A stretch of DNA of 64,000 bases from Anoplolepis gracilipes (GCF_047496725.1 NC_132974.1:7492001-7556000); one strand, 5' to 3'. Positions 12,301 to 27,200 are shown, numbered from the stretch's first letter. Made by a program: numbers and translations. Notes: generated from the letters alone by a model not told the origin.

Positions 12301-15300
12301 CTTCTTATCTAAGTTAGAAGAGATTGCGCAAAATTTAATTTTATTTTTGTAAAACTATATTATCTTAACGAAAATAAATTGGAATATTGTTCACGTGTTT
12401 AACATACCAAAAGAACACATTTGCAAATGTGGTTAAAAAAATAAATATACATTCAATTTTTAATAATTTTTTCCAAATTGTGCGCAATCTCTTCTAGCTT
12501 TATCTTATATATTTTCTAATTTACTATATGTTTTTCATTATTATTTTATAATATTTCAAATAATAAGAACAGTTTATTGTATATGTATGTAAGTGTGTGT
12601 ATGTATAAACAATTTTTTTTATGGAACAATATCACTTGGAAATAGTTTGTGTATCGTACAGTGTTCTTTAAAAATTTTAGAGATGTATAACGTTAAAGCA
12701 TTCTACTTTTAGAATAAATTAACCTTGGAATAACTTAACATGCAAAAATAGTAGATAATTTTCGCCTATTACAAATAGTAATCAACTGTTGAATAGCTAA
12801 TGTCTGTGTCGATTGCGTGACTATAAGAATATTTATTTTTTTTGCATATTTTTTATAAATGTGCTTCAGAAAAAATTTAAATAATCAATTTTTTGTTAAA
12901 TTTGAACGTTTGTATTTTTTCCAAACAATATATAATATAAACAGGATGTTTTATACATATTTTTTAAAATTTTTATACATTTGAATAAATTTAAATTTTT
13001 AAATAAATTAGTTATAAAAATGTTGTCATTTATTAGAATAATTAGTGATATAAGAATAAATATAGCACCGCAGTATATTTTAATTAATAGTATTTACTGT
13101 TACTTCTGAATAATTTTGCGATATTTTGATATTTTATTTGTATATATTGTTCCAATATATTGAACTTATTAAGCTTCTTAAAAGTTGAAACATTTGCATG
13201 TAATTGAGTTTTCTGATGATCATTTGACGTCAAATATCTTTATTTAAGCTTATTAAGTATTTGTGCCCAGATGTTCTACGCGTCACAAATATAAGATTAT
13301 ATGATAGATAAACAATCAGTGTAAGCAATTTTAATTTATTCTGAAACATATTACACAATATATTAAGAATCAAAGAAAACTTTATAAACTGGAAAAAAAT
13401 AATATTTTTCCGTTATTTTTTTTCAATAAATAAAAGACTTATCAGTTAAACTTTTCTCGAGCCAAATATTCCCCTATAATAAAGTTTGTGAAGTTGATCG
13501 ATGTTTAGCCGAACATGATTAGTCAAACACTGCGTAGTGGAATGACTTTTCTCGCCATGTGGAGAAAACAAATTTGAAGATTATAGTTTATTTGTCGTTT
13601 AGTCTTATATTTGTGACGCGTAGAACATCTGGGCACAAATGCTTAGTAAGTTTAAATAAGGATATTTAACGTCAGACAGTTATCAGAAAACTCAATCACA
13701 CGCAAATGTTTCATCTTTTAAGAAACTTAATAAGTACAAAATATTGCAACAATATTGGTTTATCTTTTGTCTGTTTAAATATTTAAATTAATTTATTATT
13801 TTGATTAGTTAGCTTGTTATATTAATGAAATACGTAAGTAATTCAGTACATAACAGCTAAAATAAGAATGTAAAATTTAAAGAGAAAGGAAAAGAAATAT
13901 TAATATTAATAAGAAACTAAAGAAGAGATCGTTCTTATACATTTGATATAGTCTTCTTTTGTTCGTAACAGATTTTAATTTTGTATCAGATGACAAATTA
14001 GAATTGATGTAGAACTTTGTGATAATGAAAGACGGAAAACTTAAAATTTTTCAACGTGTATGATTACAATATTATGTACATACTATGCTTATATAATATT
14101 TTATATTATATAACTAGCATAAGAAATTTCAAAAATTTTAGATTTGATCTCAAATTGCAATTTCTATTGTAAAGCATCAAATTGCACATTACATATCATA
14201 TAAAAATAGGAAAATATCGGAAAATATGTTGTATTTATTACATAACACATTAATATTTCGTTATCTTTTTGTTCATGTACAAAAACATGTTTTCAAATGC
14301 GGAATAAAAAGAAAGAATATTTACGCGAGTTTTATCACTAAAGAAATCATGATGTTTTACGCATCATTTCCAATGCTTCTTGATACTTTGGCTGGTTTTT
14401 GCGAGAAACTTTTGCCGTGCAAAAGTGTCTGCAAGTGCGTGGTCAAGGAAGTTTCAATCAGAAGTAAGAAAACTTCTAGTAGATTAACCGCTTTGACTTA
14501 GGATGGCACAAACATAAAATTTCGTGGAAATCTGGTTTTATGTGTGTGTGTGTGTATTGGGTGTGTGCGCGTGTGTGTTACGAGTGATCGTATTTTCTCT
14601 AGAGATGTTGATCCTAGATTTTGTCCATGCCGAAAGGTAGGATTTGTAATGACAACATTGTGCTTCATCGTGATAAATAATCACTAGGGTAGAAGGGTTG
14701 CTATGAGAGAGGAGAAGGTTTATACGCCTTAAAGTCTTACCCTCTGAAAAATGTTTTCTGTTACGAACGAACAAAATTGTATTTTACTAAATTTATCATG
14801 ATTTATGAAGCTCGTTGCATTATGCAAATTTTTACTGATATTGTACGATATCATGCTAAGATGTACTTGTTAGACAAAATGAAAATTAGTGCGATATCAG
14901 TTAACAAGTTTCATTGATGGAAATACTTTGATATCAATTTAATTATATTTTTTATATTATTTTATTGAGAGAGATCATTTTCATTAAATTATTTCTGTGT
15001 TTAATCATTTTTTTCTCTTTAATTATATTAAAAAATAATAAAAAAATTATTAAATAATTTATAAAATTCTATAACAAATAATTATTAAACAAAAAAAGGA
15101 AAAGTTTAATGCTACTAATAAAACACAGTGGTGTCCCGCTTCCTTCTGTGTATCTTCTTAATTTATAAGGATCAGACCTCTCTACGTATATCCGTGGTAT
15201 GCGTTTTTTCCGCAGCTATATGGTGGGTAGATCCGTGCAAAATGATGGATAGAATTAAATTTTATTACAAATTATATAGATCGTCTAAAGTAGCTTTTAT

Positions 15301-18300
15301 ATATATTGTGCCATTATCATAATAGAATAATATACTTTAAGCTTTTAATAAATATTTTTTTAAAATTAAATATAAATTTATTTGTATAATTGCAAACATA
15401 TAAAATATTTTTCTCTATATTAATTTAATACATTCTCAATTATATATACGTTACGAAAATTTTAAGATACCTCAGAGAGGTTAGATTAAATTTATTTCGA
15501 TATTGATTTTCGCAACAAAACTCTTGTGATTTATAAGCAGAGGTTCTTATTAAAGATACGAGAAAAGCAAAACCGGATATTTTTATTACCGCAAGCAGTA
15601 ACATCAGCATGTTTTTGATAATATATATTGCTAATAATTTTTTAAATTATACGCATTTTATCTTTCTTGAATAGTATGAATAATTATGTACAGATCTTCT
15701 CTTTGATAGAATCGGAGCAAGATCGTATTACTTATAGAATTTCAAACAGGATATGGCATTACAGAGTACATTATATGACAACTAGACATTAAATAGTGAG
15801 AATGAGATAATTATGATCAAGCAGTTTTATTTTTTCAACTAAATTAACATTTTAGTCAGTATTATTTTAAAATGTTTTATTATGAAAAGTTTTTTACGGC
15901 TTATTCAAAAGCATATTAATCAAAATACAAACTGTTCATTTTATTATTTATTTGAATTATGTACAAACTATTCAGTTTTATTTGATAAACTATTATTGAC
16001 AATTAATATATATATTTTCAGAAGTTTGTGCCTGTTAGTATAATTTATTCTAATTATAATAGCAAACAAATTTTATGAAATGTAATTTTTCTTATATTTT
16101 TATTTATATAAAAGACTAAAATTAATTTTTAATCTAAAATTATTTTACTAAAGAAGTAAATATTTATATGTGTATCTGCATATATAAATATCTGAAAATG
16201 CATGTATGCCTATAATCATTCATAGACATCGTGTTCTAATAATGTAATAGTTTCAATCCTTTCTGATTTAATAAAATGTCATGGGTGAGGAAAGTAATTA
16301 CACGAATGGGAGACATCAAGTTAATGAAACTTTATCCGTGGAATGACACATCGAAATTTCACAAGACCGTAAATGACAACGAACATTGACGGTTGCTTCT
16401 AACTACTTGTACAATTTTATTCAGTTCATCGTATAAGTTTGCAATATAACCTTGTGATAATTTAAATTGATTAGATAAATAATTCACGTAAGTACTATGT
16501 GAGGTTTTTTATACAAATCTTGCAATAATAATAAAATAAAGAAGGCAAAATAAAAACATAGAATAAACAAACCATAAATATACGTTTCCTTTTATGAGAG
16601 ATGTATACTATAATTTGTAATAAATTTTATAAAAAATGAATTTTTCTTAAACTTTATATTAATTTATAATTTATGCCTTATGTGTATAACGTACAAAAAT
16701 TGGATATTTTGAGAATAGGTATTTTAATTAGAGCTCGCTATTATACGTTTAAATGAAAATACTGATAATTAGCATATTCATTTATAAGAAGCATTTTCCT
16801 GAATACACATAGTTTCAACACGTTGTTTTGAGTATTATATGTACAAACAAAAATTAATTTACATATAGTTAGCAATCTGTTTATTAAAAACGTTTTTCCA
16901 AATATTTTCACGTTTATTAAACATTTAATAACATACTTTTCGTTTAAATGTCTAATAAAAAACCTAAATGTGTAAACATTTTCTTACAAGTAAACATTCT
17001 GGAAGTAATGTAAATGGATAAACATTTAACGCTTATATTTATATTCAAAGAATAGAATAAAACTGTGTCCTAGTTTTAATAAAATTATTACATATATTTT
17101 ATGTATTTATCTATATATGTATATATTCAAATTATAAAATTTTTTTAAACTATAGACACGTAATGTGTTGGCGTCAAGTGCAAATTACTGCATAGTTTCC
17201 ACAGTCGAAAGGCGTTTCCATTTACCTAATGCAAGTTAAATGTTTGCTAAATGTTGATCTAACAACACGCACGTTATGCGTCATAATCTAATTATCACAA
17301 TCATATGTACACGTTTATGCATTCAGTGAAACGTCTAATAAATGAGAATTTAAAATACGACAAAAAATACATATACATTGATTCATAAATCTATATATAG
17401 AGTTTTGGAAACAAAAATGTAAAAATGTAAATTATTTGTTTATTTATGATTTAACATAGTTTGACATTAGTTTTTTACAAAAGCCAGATAGGCAATATGA
17501 ATATTTTTTGAATATTTATAAAAATTGAATTTAAATCTTTTAGAGTTCTTATCGCGCCTGTATATAATGTGTATATATATTTAATGGATATTAATATTCA
17601 TTTTAATCAATGATATCAAAAAGCGAATCAAATTTTATTAAATAATTACAATTGATGATTTCTATATTAATAATATTTTCATGTTGAGATTATTAATGCA
17701 AAACATTTATAATTATTGACATAGAAGGCGTAATAGGTTTTGTAAAAAGCAAACCACATCTTATTAAATAAAAGATACGGTTGATTAAATACTTAAATAT
17801 ATATTATATAAATTTTATTAATCTTATTTTGGAGAGTAGTTGTGTAATTTTTAATTATTATGTTTTGTAGTTTTATATCTTATATTTTCTATTATTTATA
17901 AAATTTGTAATTAATTTATATTTCATTATAGTCTCCAAACATACTGATTACAGTTGATTCTTTATGGCTTCGTGTAATTCAATCTATGTTTTGTAGTTGT
18001 ACGAGATTATATAACTATATAACTAGACACTTTATTGTCTGCTGCAGATAATAATAAATATTTTATTTCTGGATGCATACGCAAAATTCTATCTTATTAA
18101 AAAAATCCTATTTCAAAAATATTTATCAATAAAAAGTTAATTATATATATGTGTTATTTCTAAAATATATAAAAATCTGAAATAGTGAGAGAAGCTATAT
18201 TTCTTTCATTATCAAACTAGATTTATTAATTACTCTCTTAAAATACGAAAGTAAAATGTTAATATTTCATTCTTATAACAATAGATGCGAGTTTTCGTCG

Positions 18301-21176
18301 ATTGTAATTTTAACATAAGATGTATGCGCATTTTAAGTTTATTCTATATAATTAAAATACATACAGCTGTTTTTGCTTCTACGAAATATATCTGATACAT
18401 TCAACATTTAATTCTATAAATACCGCCATCGCGAGTCCTCGCGGGATTTTCTTCTCTTTACATTTGCCCTATTGGATCACCATAAATTCGACTTCGCGCT
18501 CAATTTCTACAAGTAAGACGATCATTGAAACAGAAGAGTTTTCGAATGGAATGTATAGAATGCAATTTCTCTAGAGAATGCGAATTCTCAGTTTCCAGCT
18601 AAGCAATGTGTAAAAGATAATTTCACTTCTATTATAAGAAAAACAGTCTTTTTCTTGCAACTTCTAAACTTGCAGCTATATGTAAATTATTCAATGTAGT
18701 GAAATCTAATATTTGTGCATAATTGAATATAATAATTTTATGCTTCTCTTTGTGTGGAAATTGCAATTCAATCAAGTACGTTCGATCAATAAGCGAGCCA
18801 TATGCAAACTATCCAAAATGTATTATACTCTTGACACCTATAACGTTAAGCCTTGAAACACATTCATTGGATCCGTTAAAATTTATTTATAGTCCATTAA
18901 TTCATGTTTATGAAAAATTATACTTAGTTTCACTAGCATTGCTTAATTTCAATTCCATAATCATAACTTGACTGTTTCTGCGTTTCTTGTCAGTTTTATC
19001 TGTATTTCTTTAATCAGAATTTTTAAAAAAATTTAAATTTGAATTATTCTTCAAGTAAATTTTAAAGTTACATCTCAATAAATTACTTGAGAAATAAGGC
19101 TCTTTTTAATGTCTACAAACACAAAACTTTAAAATCTGAGCGATTAAGAGCCGAACGCGGATAGTAATGCGTTGATTTCGCAGAAAGTAATTTTTCTGTG
19201 AAACTGATAAGTACGCAGGATACATATATTTCTTAGTATATTTAACAGGACCTAATCATATTTAAATTCTCATTTTTGAGAATTTTATAAACCCGTCTTT
19301 ATCCCCTTAAAAAGACGTAAGCGAGAAAAATATCGGGGCAAAATCGCTAAGTCTCTTTAGAAGAGTAAAAAGGGGTTTATAAAATTCTCAAAAATGAAAA
19401 TTTAAATATGATTAGATCTTGTAAATACATCAAGAAAAATATGTATATAATGTAATAAAAAATTATTTTCTGCGAAATCAACGCATTACCATCCGCGTTT
19501 GGCTCGATTTTAAAAGATGTTCAGATTTCGTGTTTATAATCTCAATGTCCCTTAAGATCAATTATAAATTTAGTAAATTTAAATAAATAAAATAATAAAT
19601 ATTAATGAATGGTTAATCAAATCCATAACTTAAAGGATTTGACAAAACATATGATTTTGCAAAACATTATGTTAATTATAATAAGTATAATTAACGAATT
19701 AAAGTGAATGATAATTATTTACATTATGTGTGTTTTTGTTAAAATAAATTTCTTAAAGTTTTTCTGAAAGAAGAAGGATCAATATTTTAGCTGATTTATG
19801 GGTCAAAGTTAGATCCGACTCAAAGTGGATGATCTTGATCCTTCATGTGTGCCTCATAATTCCCTTAAATTATTTCGTCACAAAGCCATTTAATTCATTA
19901 TACTGACAATCTGAATTTTCTTAATTTGTATGGGATTTCAAGCTTTTGCTTCAATCATATTTGTTTTCAAGTAGTTAATATTGATGTCGTACTATATTTT
20001 CTTAAAAACTTTGCTTACATATGATCTACAAAATATATCTACAGAACCGTTCTTTTCGTTGAATGCGCTGATATTGTAAACGAGCATTATTTTATCGTCT
20101 CACGTAGCATCTTCGTAAAAATGATCATTCACAGCTTCACTTTATGTAACATTTTTTTGGAAGTTAGTTACTTAGCGTTCAATAAAGTGAAGTACTAGCT
20201 GCCAAAATGAAAATCATTTAAGAGAATTATGAAGTACACAGAAGATCAAAATCACCCACTTTAAGCCGGATCTGACCTTGGCCCAAAAACTGGTCTTATT
20301 GATTCTTCTCCTTTCTCATGCTAATATACAATCACATTATAATTGTGTATCTATATGTAACCATGTAATCTATGTTCTCGAGAGAATGTTGAGCGAGTAA
20401 ACGAGCTGATTGCAGAAGATTTCTATCTTGACAAGATATGTTTGGTGAGTGACATTAGAGATATCTGTGATAGACAGCATCATATGCAAGAGTTAATATA
20501 TATTATGTAATGATTTGCAATCTGTTATATTTATGTAAACGTAACCAAATTGAATTACCATGATGTAAAAAATGATGTGAAATAAAATTAAAAAATGCTT
20601 TACCTGTTATTTTATAATTACACGGCTGCTATACCAATACTATTTTAACAATAGTAATAATAATGTATACATAGGTACAGAAGAATAAACACACAATATG
20701 TTATAACACTCTCTAATATATACATATACTATTACAGATATTATTTTCGAAAATAGTTAAAGTTATATTAAACTGATTTTAAACAAATTGTTTTATTTAT
20801 TTTTATTTTTGTAAAAGAATTTATTCATTTATTTGTAATAATAAAATTAAAATTTTTTAAAAATAGTAAATAAAACAATGTTTGTTAAAACATGATACTG
20901 CGAGATATTTACTATGATTAATTTCTGAAAGAACTTAGAAAAGGTCTATCATTTTGAAATGTTTATGTTACATTTTCCACTCATATGTTTATTATAGATG
21001 TGTGTGTGTGTGTGTTTTAATATTATCATTTATTTTCATATTATTTTAAAATTTGCTTGTTCTGGGCAGAGTGTTGATTTAATAAAATGTGCGCAAAGTT
21101 TAAAACAAAACGTTTACAAAAGAGAGATACGTTTGAAGAAAATTAATCTCAAAATTTATGTATAAATATACAGCTT

Positions 21177-21216
<40 letters not shown>

Positions 21217-24200
21217 GCTATATATATTTTCTTACGTATGTAAACATATTGTATTGTAATTATTGGAACAATTTAAATAACATAAAGATTTCATTTCTAA
21301 ATTTAAAATTTTTGATATAGAATATATACTAACAATAAGTAGAAAATATAAAATAAAAGTTAAGTATGTTTTTTTATTTAGACATGGAAAAATGATATAA
21401 ATAAAATAAAAAAAAAATATTATTATTGTAATGGAAATGGAAGAACAAAAATTTGCTTGTGTATTAACATTAGCATAGATTAAAATTAGTCGGCGTATGA
21501 AACGCATTACAAGATTTAAATGCTGCAATCACGTTATAATCGTGTACTTTATGTTCTTAAGAGAATGTTGAGTGAATAAACGAGCTGATTGCAGAAGATT
21601 TCTATCTTGACAAGATATGTTTGGTGAGTGACATTAGAGATATCTGTTATGTTTGCAGCTTATGCAAGAGTTAATATACGTATGTAACAGTTTGCAATCT
21701 ATTGTATTTATGTATACAGATGTAACTAAATTGAATTGATGTAGAAAATAACGCAGATTAAAATAAAAAAATACAAATTACATCAAATTAATTTATTAAA
21801 AACATTTATAACTATATAATGAAATGAAAGAATATATGTGTATGTGTTAACATCTCGAATTACATAATAGTATATGCGTAACAAGAGTTTGCACAAAAAT
21901 TGTTATATCTACGACATTATGAAAATTAATTACAATAATAATTATATAATTAATTACACTAAATAAATAAATGCAAATATTGCTTCATTTGATATATCTA
22001 TCGTACATTAAAACATATACATATATATGTAATGCTTAATAATATTGTGAATATACTGAAATTCGTGAATTGCGCGGAAGTGCTTAATTGATGTTTCTAT
22101 ATATACCATACCAAACCGGTCCAAATCGGGTAAGACGTTTAATTTTTTTTTGTTTCGATGGTCGGAAGGAAATACAATTTACGTACACTCTGGGGCCGAC
22201 CCCGGGGTAGTATGGGACTCGCCGATCTTTCAGATCGGAATACCCGCTGAAACCTCCCTCCCTTGCCAGGAAAACCTTCTTCCTGGCTAAATGTCTCGAC
22301 GCCGGGGAATCGTTTTCTTTCTAGGGCCGAGATGCACCATGAGCAGCACTTAGGTCGCATCTTCCATACTGTTTTCCAGGATCGACCCTTCTTCAAATAT
22401 GAAAGCTGTATTGTAGTTCATGGCATATTCATCTTCGGAGTCCACGATCCTACAGACTCTTCCCTTTGCGCTCCGAGATTTGGGGACGCGACATGGCTTC
22501 GGAGCCTCATCAAGAGTGCGGGGGACTCCCTTCACCGACATTCTCGTAGCTCCGCAGGTATGTTCTTTGCCAGTTGGTCGTTGAATCACCTGCTGGGGCT
22601 TTTTCTTCGTCCACACAACTTCGATCCCATAATATGTTTCAAGTCCACCTTCATGTCGGAGCATATCGAACAATAGAGGGTGGTCGTACACAAGTCTATT
22701 TTATGCGATGATGCTCTGCATCTAAAGCAGAGACCGCGTCTGTCCGCCTCAGATTGTCACCCTGCCTGGGTGTGGCCAAGGCTCATGTAGCGGAAGCACC
22801 TCAAAAATCTCGCGTCCGAAAGGTCCACCGGTGCGGAGGACCAGTCGACTCTGCCTCGGCTCTCTTTCAGGATCGAGAGCGCGTCCACGATTAGGCATTT
22901 GATCCAGGAGGTCTCAACTCCCTGCCACTTGGTTATTTGAACAAGTGCCGTCTTCAATTCTTCGTCTTCCATCTTCTCAAGAGCTTCTCCATTCTGAGAA
23001 TTATGCCCTCACTGGTCTTCTTTTTGACAGAGTCTCTCTGGATCATCGCGACATACGAGGATCCAGAGGTCTCATGGCCCTAGGTAGACGTTGCCTCTAA
23101 AAGGTCCCGGAATGGGGTGACTTGCCCCGCGGCAGTTATCGTCACGGGTTCCGCATTCCCTTGCAGAGAGGCCGTACTGCGTAACTCTCTTGGTTCGTAT
23201 GAAGGACCCATCCAGTCTTCCGCCGTACGTTTCTGTTTTAGTTGGCAAATTTCATCTTCGACCAATTTTAGTTTGCACATGAGAGAGGCAATATCATCCT
23301 CTCCCTCGGAAATTTTCCTTCCGGTGTTCGCTCTTAAAGAGACGATCTCTTCCTTGACGGCCAGGATAACAGAATTCTGTTCCTGATCCCGATGGAATTT
23401 ATGGCCCCTAGCGATCCGGTAGAGTGTTCCCATCGCTGCTCTTGCTGTGATCGCACACATCCGCATCTTTCTCTTGATTCGGCCGTTAAGGTCCTTTTCA
23501 CGGACATCAATGGCTTTCTCAAGAGATCGGGAACGCCTCTGAACCATCCGCGACAATAGATGCTTAGTTTGACGACATGATTATAAACCCGTTCTCTAAT
23601 TCTTCTAACGAGGGTAAAGGACTCCTCGGCCCTGGTGGACATCGAATCGACCGCAGGGTAAAAAAATTTCCTGTTCCAAATCCAAGTTCAAGAGCTTAAT
23701 TATCCTACTTATGACCTACTTATACTACTTTAACTGTTCACTTGAAATATTAAAAAAAAATAAATAACGCAGTACTTAAAACTTTGTTACTTGTTGGTTA
23801 TTATTTATGCTTTCAAAGCGATGCAAAGTGGTAAACCTACATAAATATTTTAGTAGGAAGAAATACACAAAAACACTCTGCTGAGATAGCTAACACAATT
23901 CTTATGTAATAAAACTACAATGTATGATCTCAACGTTTATTATATATTACGTATAATACGTTACGGATATTGTGTGTTATATATCAACTACTCTTAAAGC
24001 TCGTACAACATTCTCAAGCACTTATATAAACTATGTTCTCTCTCTCCGTAAAGTTTGATCTTACACTTTTCTTTCTCGAGAACAAAAAAATTCAAAAATA
24101 AAGTTATTGTTTTTTTATTTTTGTTTCTCAATATTATAGAAAGTTATATTAACGCTAAAAACTTTATTTTATTTTATAATGTATTGTAATTATTTGTAAT

Positions 24201-27200
24201 ATCATTATCGTATAATACATTGTCGAATATCTAATTAAAAAATAAAAATATAAAAGAAAAGTTGGAAAAAAAATATTTTTTAAATTAAAGAGAAAAAGAA
24301 ATGTTTTAATTTCTAAAAGCTATTTTTTTTTAGTCTATAACTTAAATTAGATTTTAATGTTTTTAATTTTAATACCGTTGTTATTTTACATGTAAATATA
24401 AGGATTTTCTATAAGAATCTGCTTGTTATTAGCAAATTTTAAATTTTCACCGTAAAAACGCTTCAAATTTCAGCCACATTGTTGTTTACTATTTTCAACA
24501 TGAGTTTTAAGATAAGAAAGCTTAATTGTAGATGCTATTTTTTCTCGTTGTTTTTTTCTTGTGATCATTTATACTTTAAATTACACTTTTATAATACATT
24601 TTGAGTATTATATTCGATGAGTAGAATAATTTGGTGACATAAAGTCGTACACATATACACACGCACTCAAGCATATACACAAACTATTATTATAATCTTT
24701 AAGATCTATTACATTTTATTGCTATTTTTAATATTGTATAAATATTTGTTATTAAATTATAATTGCCTGCTAACACTCAAAATATGAAATACGGAAAATA
24801 TGTACGACAGACAAAAAAAATCGATTTCAAAACTGGAGGTCTATTCTTACAATTTTTTATTATTTTTCCATAACTTTGTATTCCTTCGATTTCTAAAAAG
24901 TTTTATTCATCAACAGCGTTAATTATAAGCTAATAAATCAGTTTATTATATTATTAAGTATAAGTTAATAAATAGCGCTTCTTGACTTAATCTATTGATG
25001 TAATTATTAGTCCGTAAGTATTGGTCTATATTATGTATACTGAGCAAGTTTCCACAACGAGGTTTCTACATGGATAGATTTTCAATCTATTTACGTCGAA
25101 AGCGATCAATTTTCATCATTTGTGAACAGTGTAAATCAAAGTGTGTATTTTGAAAAGTTATTGAAAAAAGTGGTCTTTGAAGATCCCAATTACTAACAAG
25201 ATATCGGATATGATTACAGCATCTTTATTAAATGTTGCTCAATAATTGAAATTCCTGGAAAATGCATTTTACGTTAGATTTAAGACATACACGAGATACG
25301 TATGCACGCACGTACACGCATACGCACATATATTTCTTTATAGTAAAGAACGCATATTTCCAATTATATATTAATAAATATTATATACAAAAATAATGAA
25401 TAATATATCTTAAATGTATATTTTAATAATACATCTTAATTCTTGAGTATCGTACTATTTTAGCTATTCTATTTTACATACATATGGGTTAGCGTAATCT
25501 AAAGTTTCTTTTTTACTTATCTATTGGAATTTATAGTGTGTGAGAATATTTCTTTTCCCTCAAATCCCGAACCATAACTCCTTACCATTTAGAAATGGTA
25601 GATTTAGAATGACACATTTTTATTAATGACCTTGGTATTCCATGTGTGGTGCTCAAGAAAATTAATAATATCTTAATAATATATCTTAATCTTATTAGTA
25701 TTTTACGTTTTTGCAGAAAATTAACCAATAAATTAAATATTCAAGCTATATAACACTTTTTTTAAAATTTATATATATTTAAAATTTATTTAGTATTTTT
25801 TATTTTTAAATTAATAATACTATTTTTAATATATTAATACGTAAAATTAAAAAAAAATATTTAAGATGAATTTTTTTATGTTTTATATATGTTGTATTCA
25901 ACAAATTTCCAGTATGAAAAATTTAATTTCATGTGATTTATATAAAAAATTCATTTTTTGCTGAAGAAGCAACCACATTGAATGATGACAATTTGTATGT
26001 GTAAATAATTTTCTCATAAAAACATTTTACACGTTTAAATATTTTGAAGAATTTCACACAATCTGACCCTATTATTATTTGAAATAAGTTGATTTTCTAT
26101 TGACATTGATAATGTGTACTTGTCTAAATATACAAAATATTTCTATTGAAGCAAGGTTACGTGATTTGAGAAGAAACAAGTGTTTCTTCTATATTCTCAA
26201 TCTAGCTTGTTTTATTTTCACAATATTACAAGATTGACTTCATAATTAAAAATAATTGCTTAAAAATAAAAAAAAACTTTACTGCATTTATGTGAACGTA
26301 ATTGGATTTACAATGTGCGACTTCACATCAATTGCAAATGCAATTACTTGCACATTGAAATGTATTGCGCATTAATCTTAAGTTTCTGTTCTTATTTGTG
26401 ATTGCACGAAGCAGCCAGTGGTATAATTTACGTTTATGAAAGATGCATATCACACAAACTTATGGCTTTTGTAATATTCTGATAATGTATAAATCTTATA
26501 CATATTGCAAACAGGAAAATAATCAATCTTCAACAATTGTCATTTCTTTATGCGCTGATATACATATAAAAGTTTATATACAGTTGCTGTCCAAATAATG
26601 GACGACTTTATTATATGTATTTTTCTGCTTCATATCAATATGATTTTTGCAAAATTTATACATTTGTTAAATGTAAACTTCTTTTTTTGCATTTATTATA
26701 TTTTATAAATAAAAATTAAATTTTTAAATAAATTTATTAGTAAACCGCAAAAGTCCTGAATATTTTAGAAACATTTACCGCGCGTATAGTTGTTAATGAT
26801 AACATTATTTATATAATAATGCGTTACATACATTACATGGATGCATTTTTAAATATCACTATCAAAATCATATATGTACCTGAAATTCTATTTATACGTT
26901 ATCTCAATGTCAAAAAGAAGATATATTATTAAATCAAACATATTAATAAATCACAAATAGAATGTTTTTTCTGAATGTGTACTTATGTATTAGCATAAAT
27001 TTAATATTAGACATTTTCTCTAAATGTTTATTTTGAAAGACAAAGTTCTTCTAGTGTAGCGTAGTAAATTTTATTTTAATGCGAAGAAAATGTATACATA
27101 TGTGCTTACATGTGTTACATACATTACATGGATGCATTTTTAAATATCACTGTCAAAATCATGTAACTGGAATCTTCTATTTATACGTTATCTCAATGTC

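Larger units (their letters stand above)
7480..13143. other. TkR86C: Intron 1, first part
   Basis: Non-coding AT-rich DNA. It contains a diverged direct repeat pair (8001-8140 and 8489-8669), an ACAT/AT microsatellite (9275-9337) and an inverted repeat (12292-12515). Open frames at 10631, 11364 and 11844 have no recognisable content. Confidence 0.7.
22080..23660 (-). mobile_element. GC-rich remnant of a non-LTR retrotransposon (R1/jockey-like ORF1)
   Basis: The base composition jumps to about half GC over 1.5 kb, unlike its surroundings. On the minus strand it carries degraded Gag-like ORF1 sequence with a coiled-coil region followed by zinc knuckles, broken by frameshifts and a stop. No reverse transcriptase or endonuclease sequence was recognised. 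The 3' end on the minus strand may be the A-run seen as T9 at 22143-22151, but target-site duplications were not found. A hairpin CCGATCT-TTC-AGATCGG lies at 22222-22238. It was probably a dead-on-arrival or internally deleted insertion in the receptor's first intron. Confidence 0.7.

Noticed and set aside
14226..14501. Possible cryptic exon ending at a GTAAGA donor near 14465
   Set aside because: No clear acceptor, no homology, and it would break the phase between exons 1 and 2.
22263..22676. 137-codon + strand open frame in the GC-rich block
   Set aside because: It is antisense to the Gag-like minus-strand frames; high GC removes stops on both strands. No motif was recognised.
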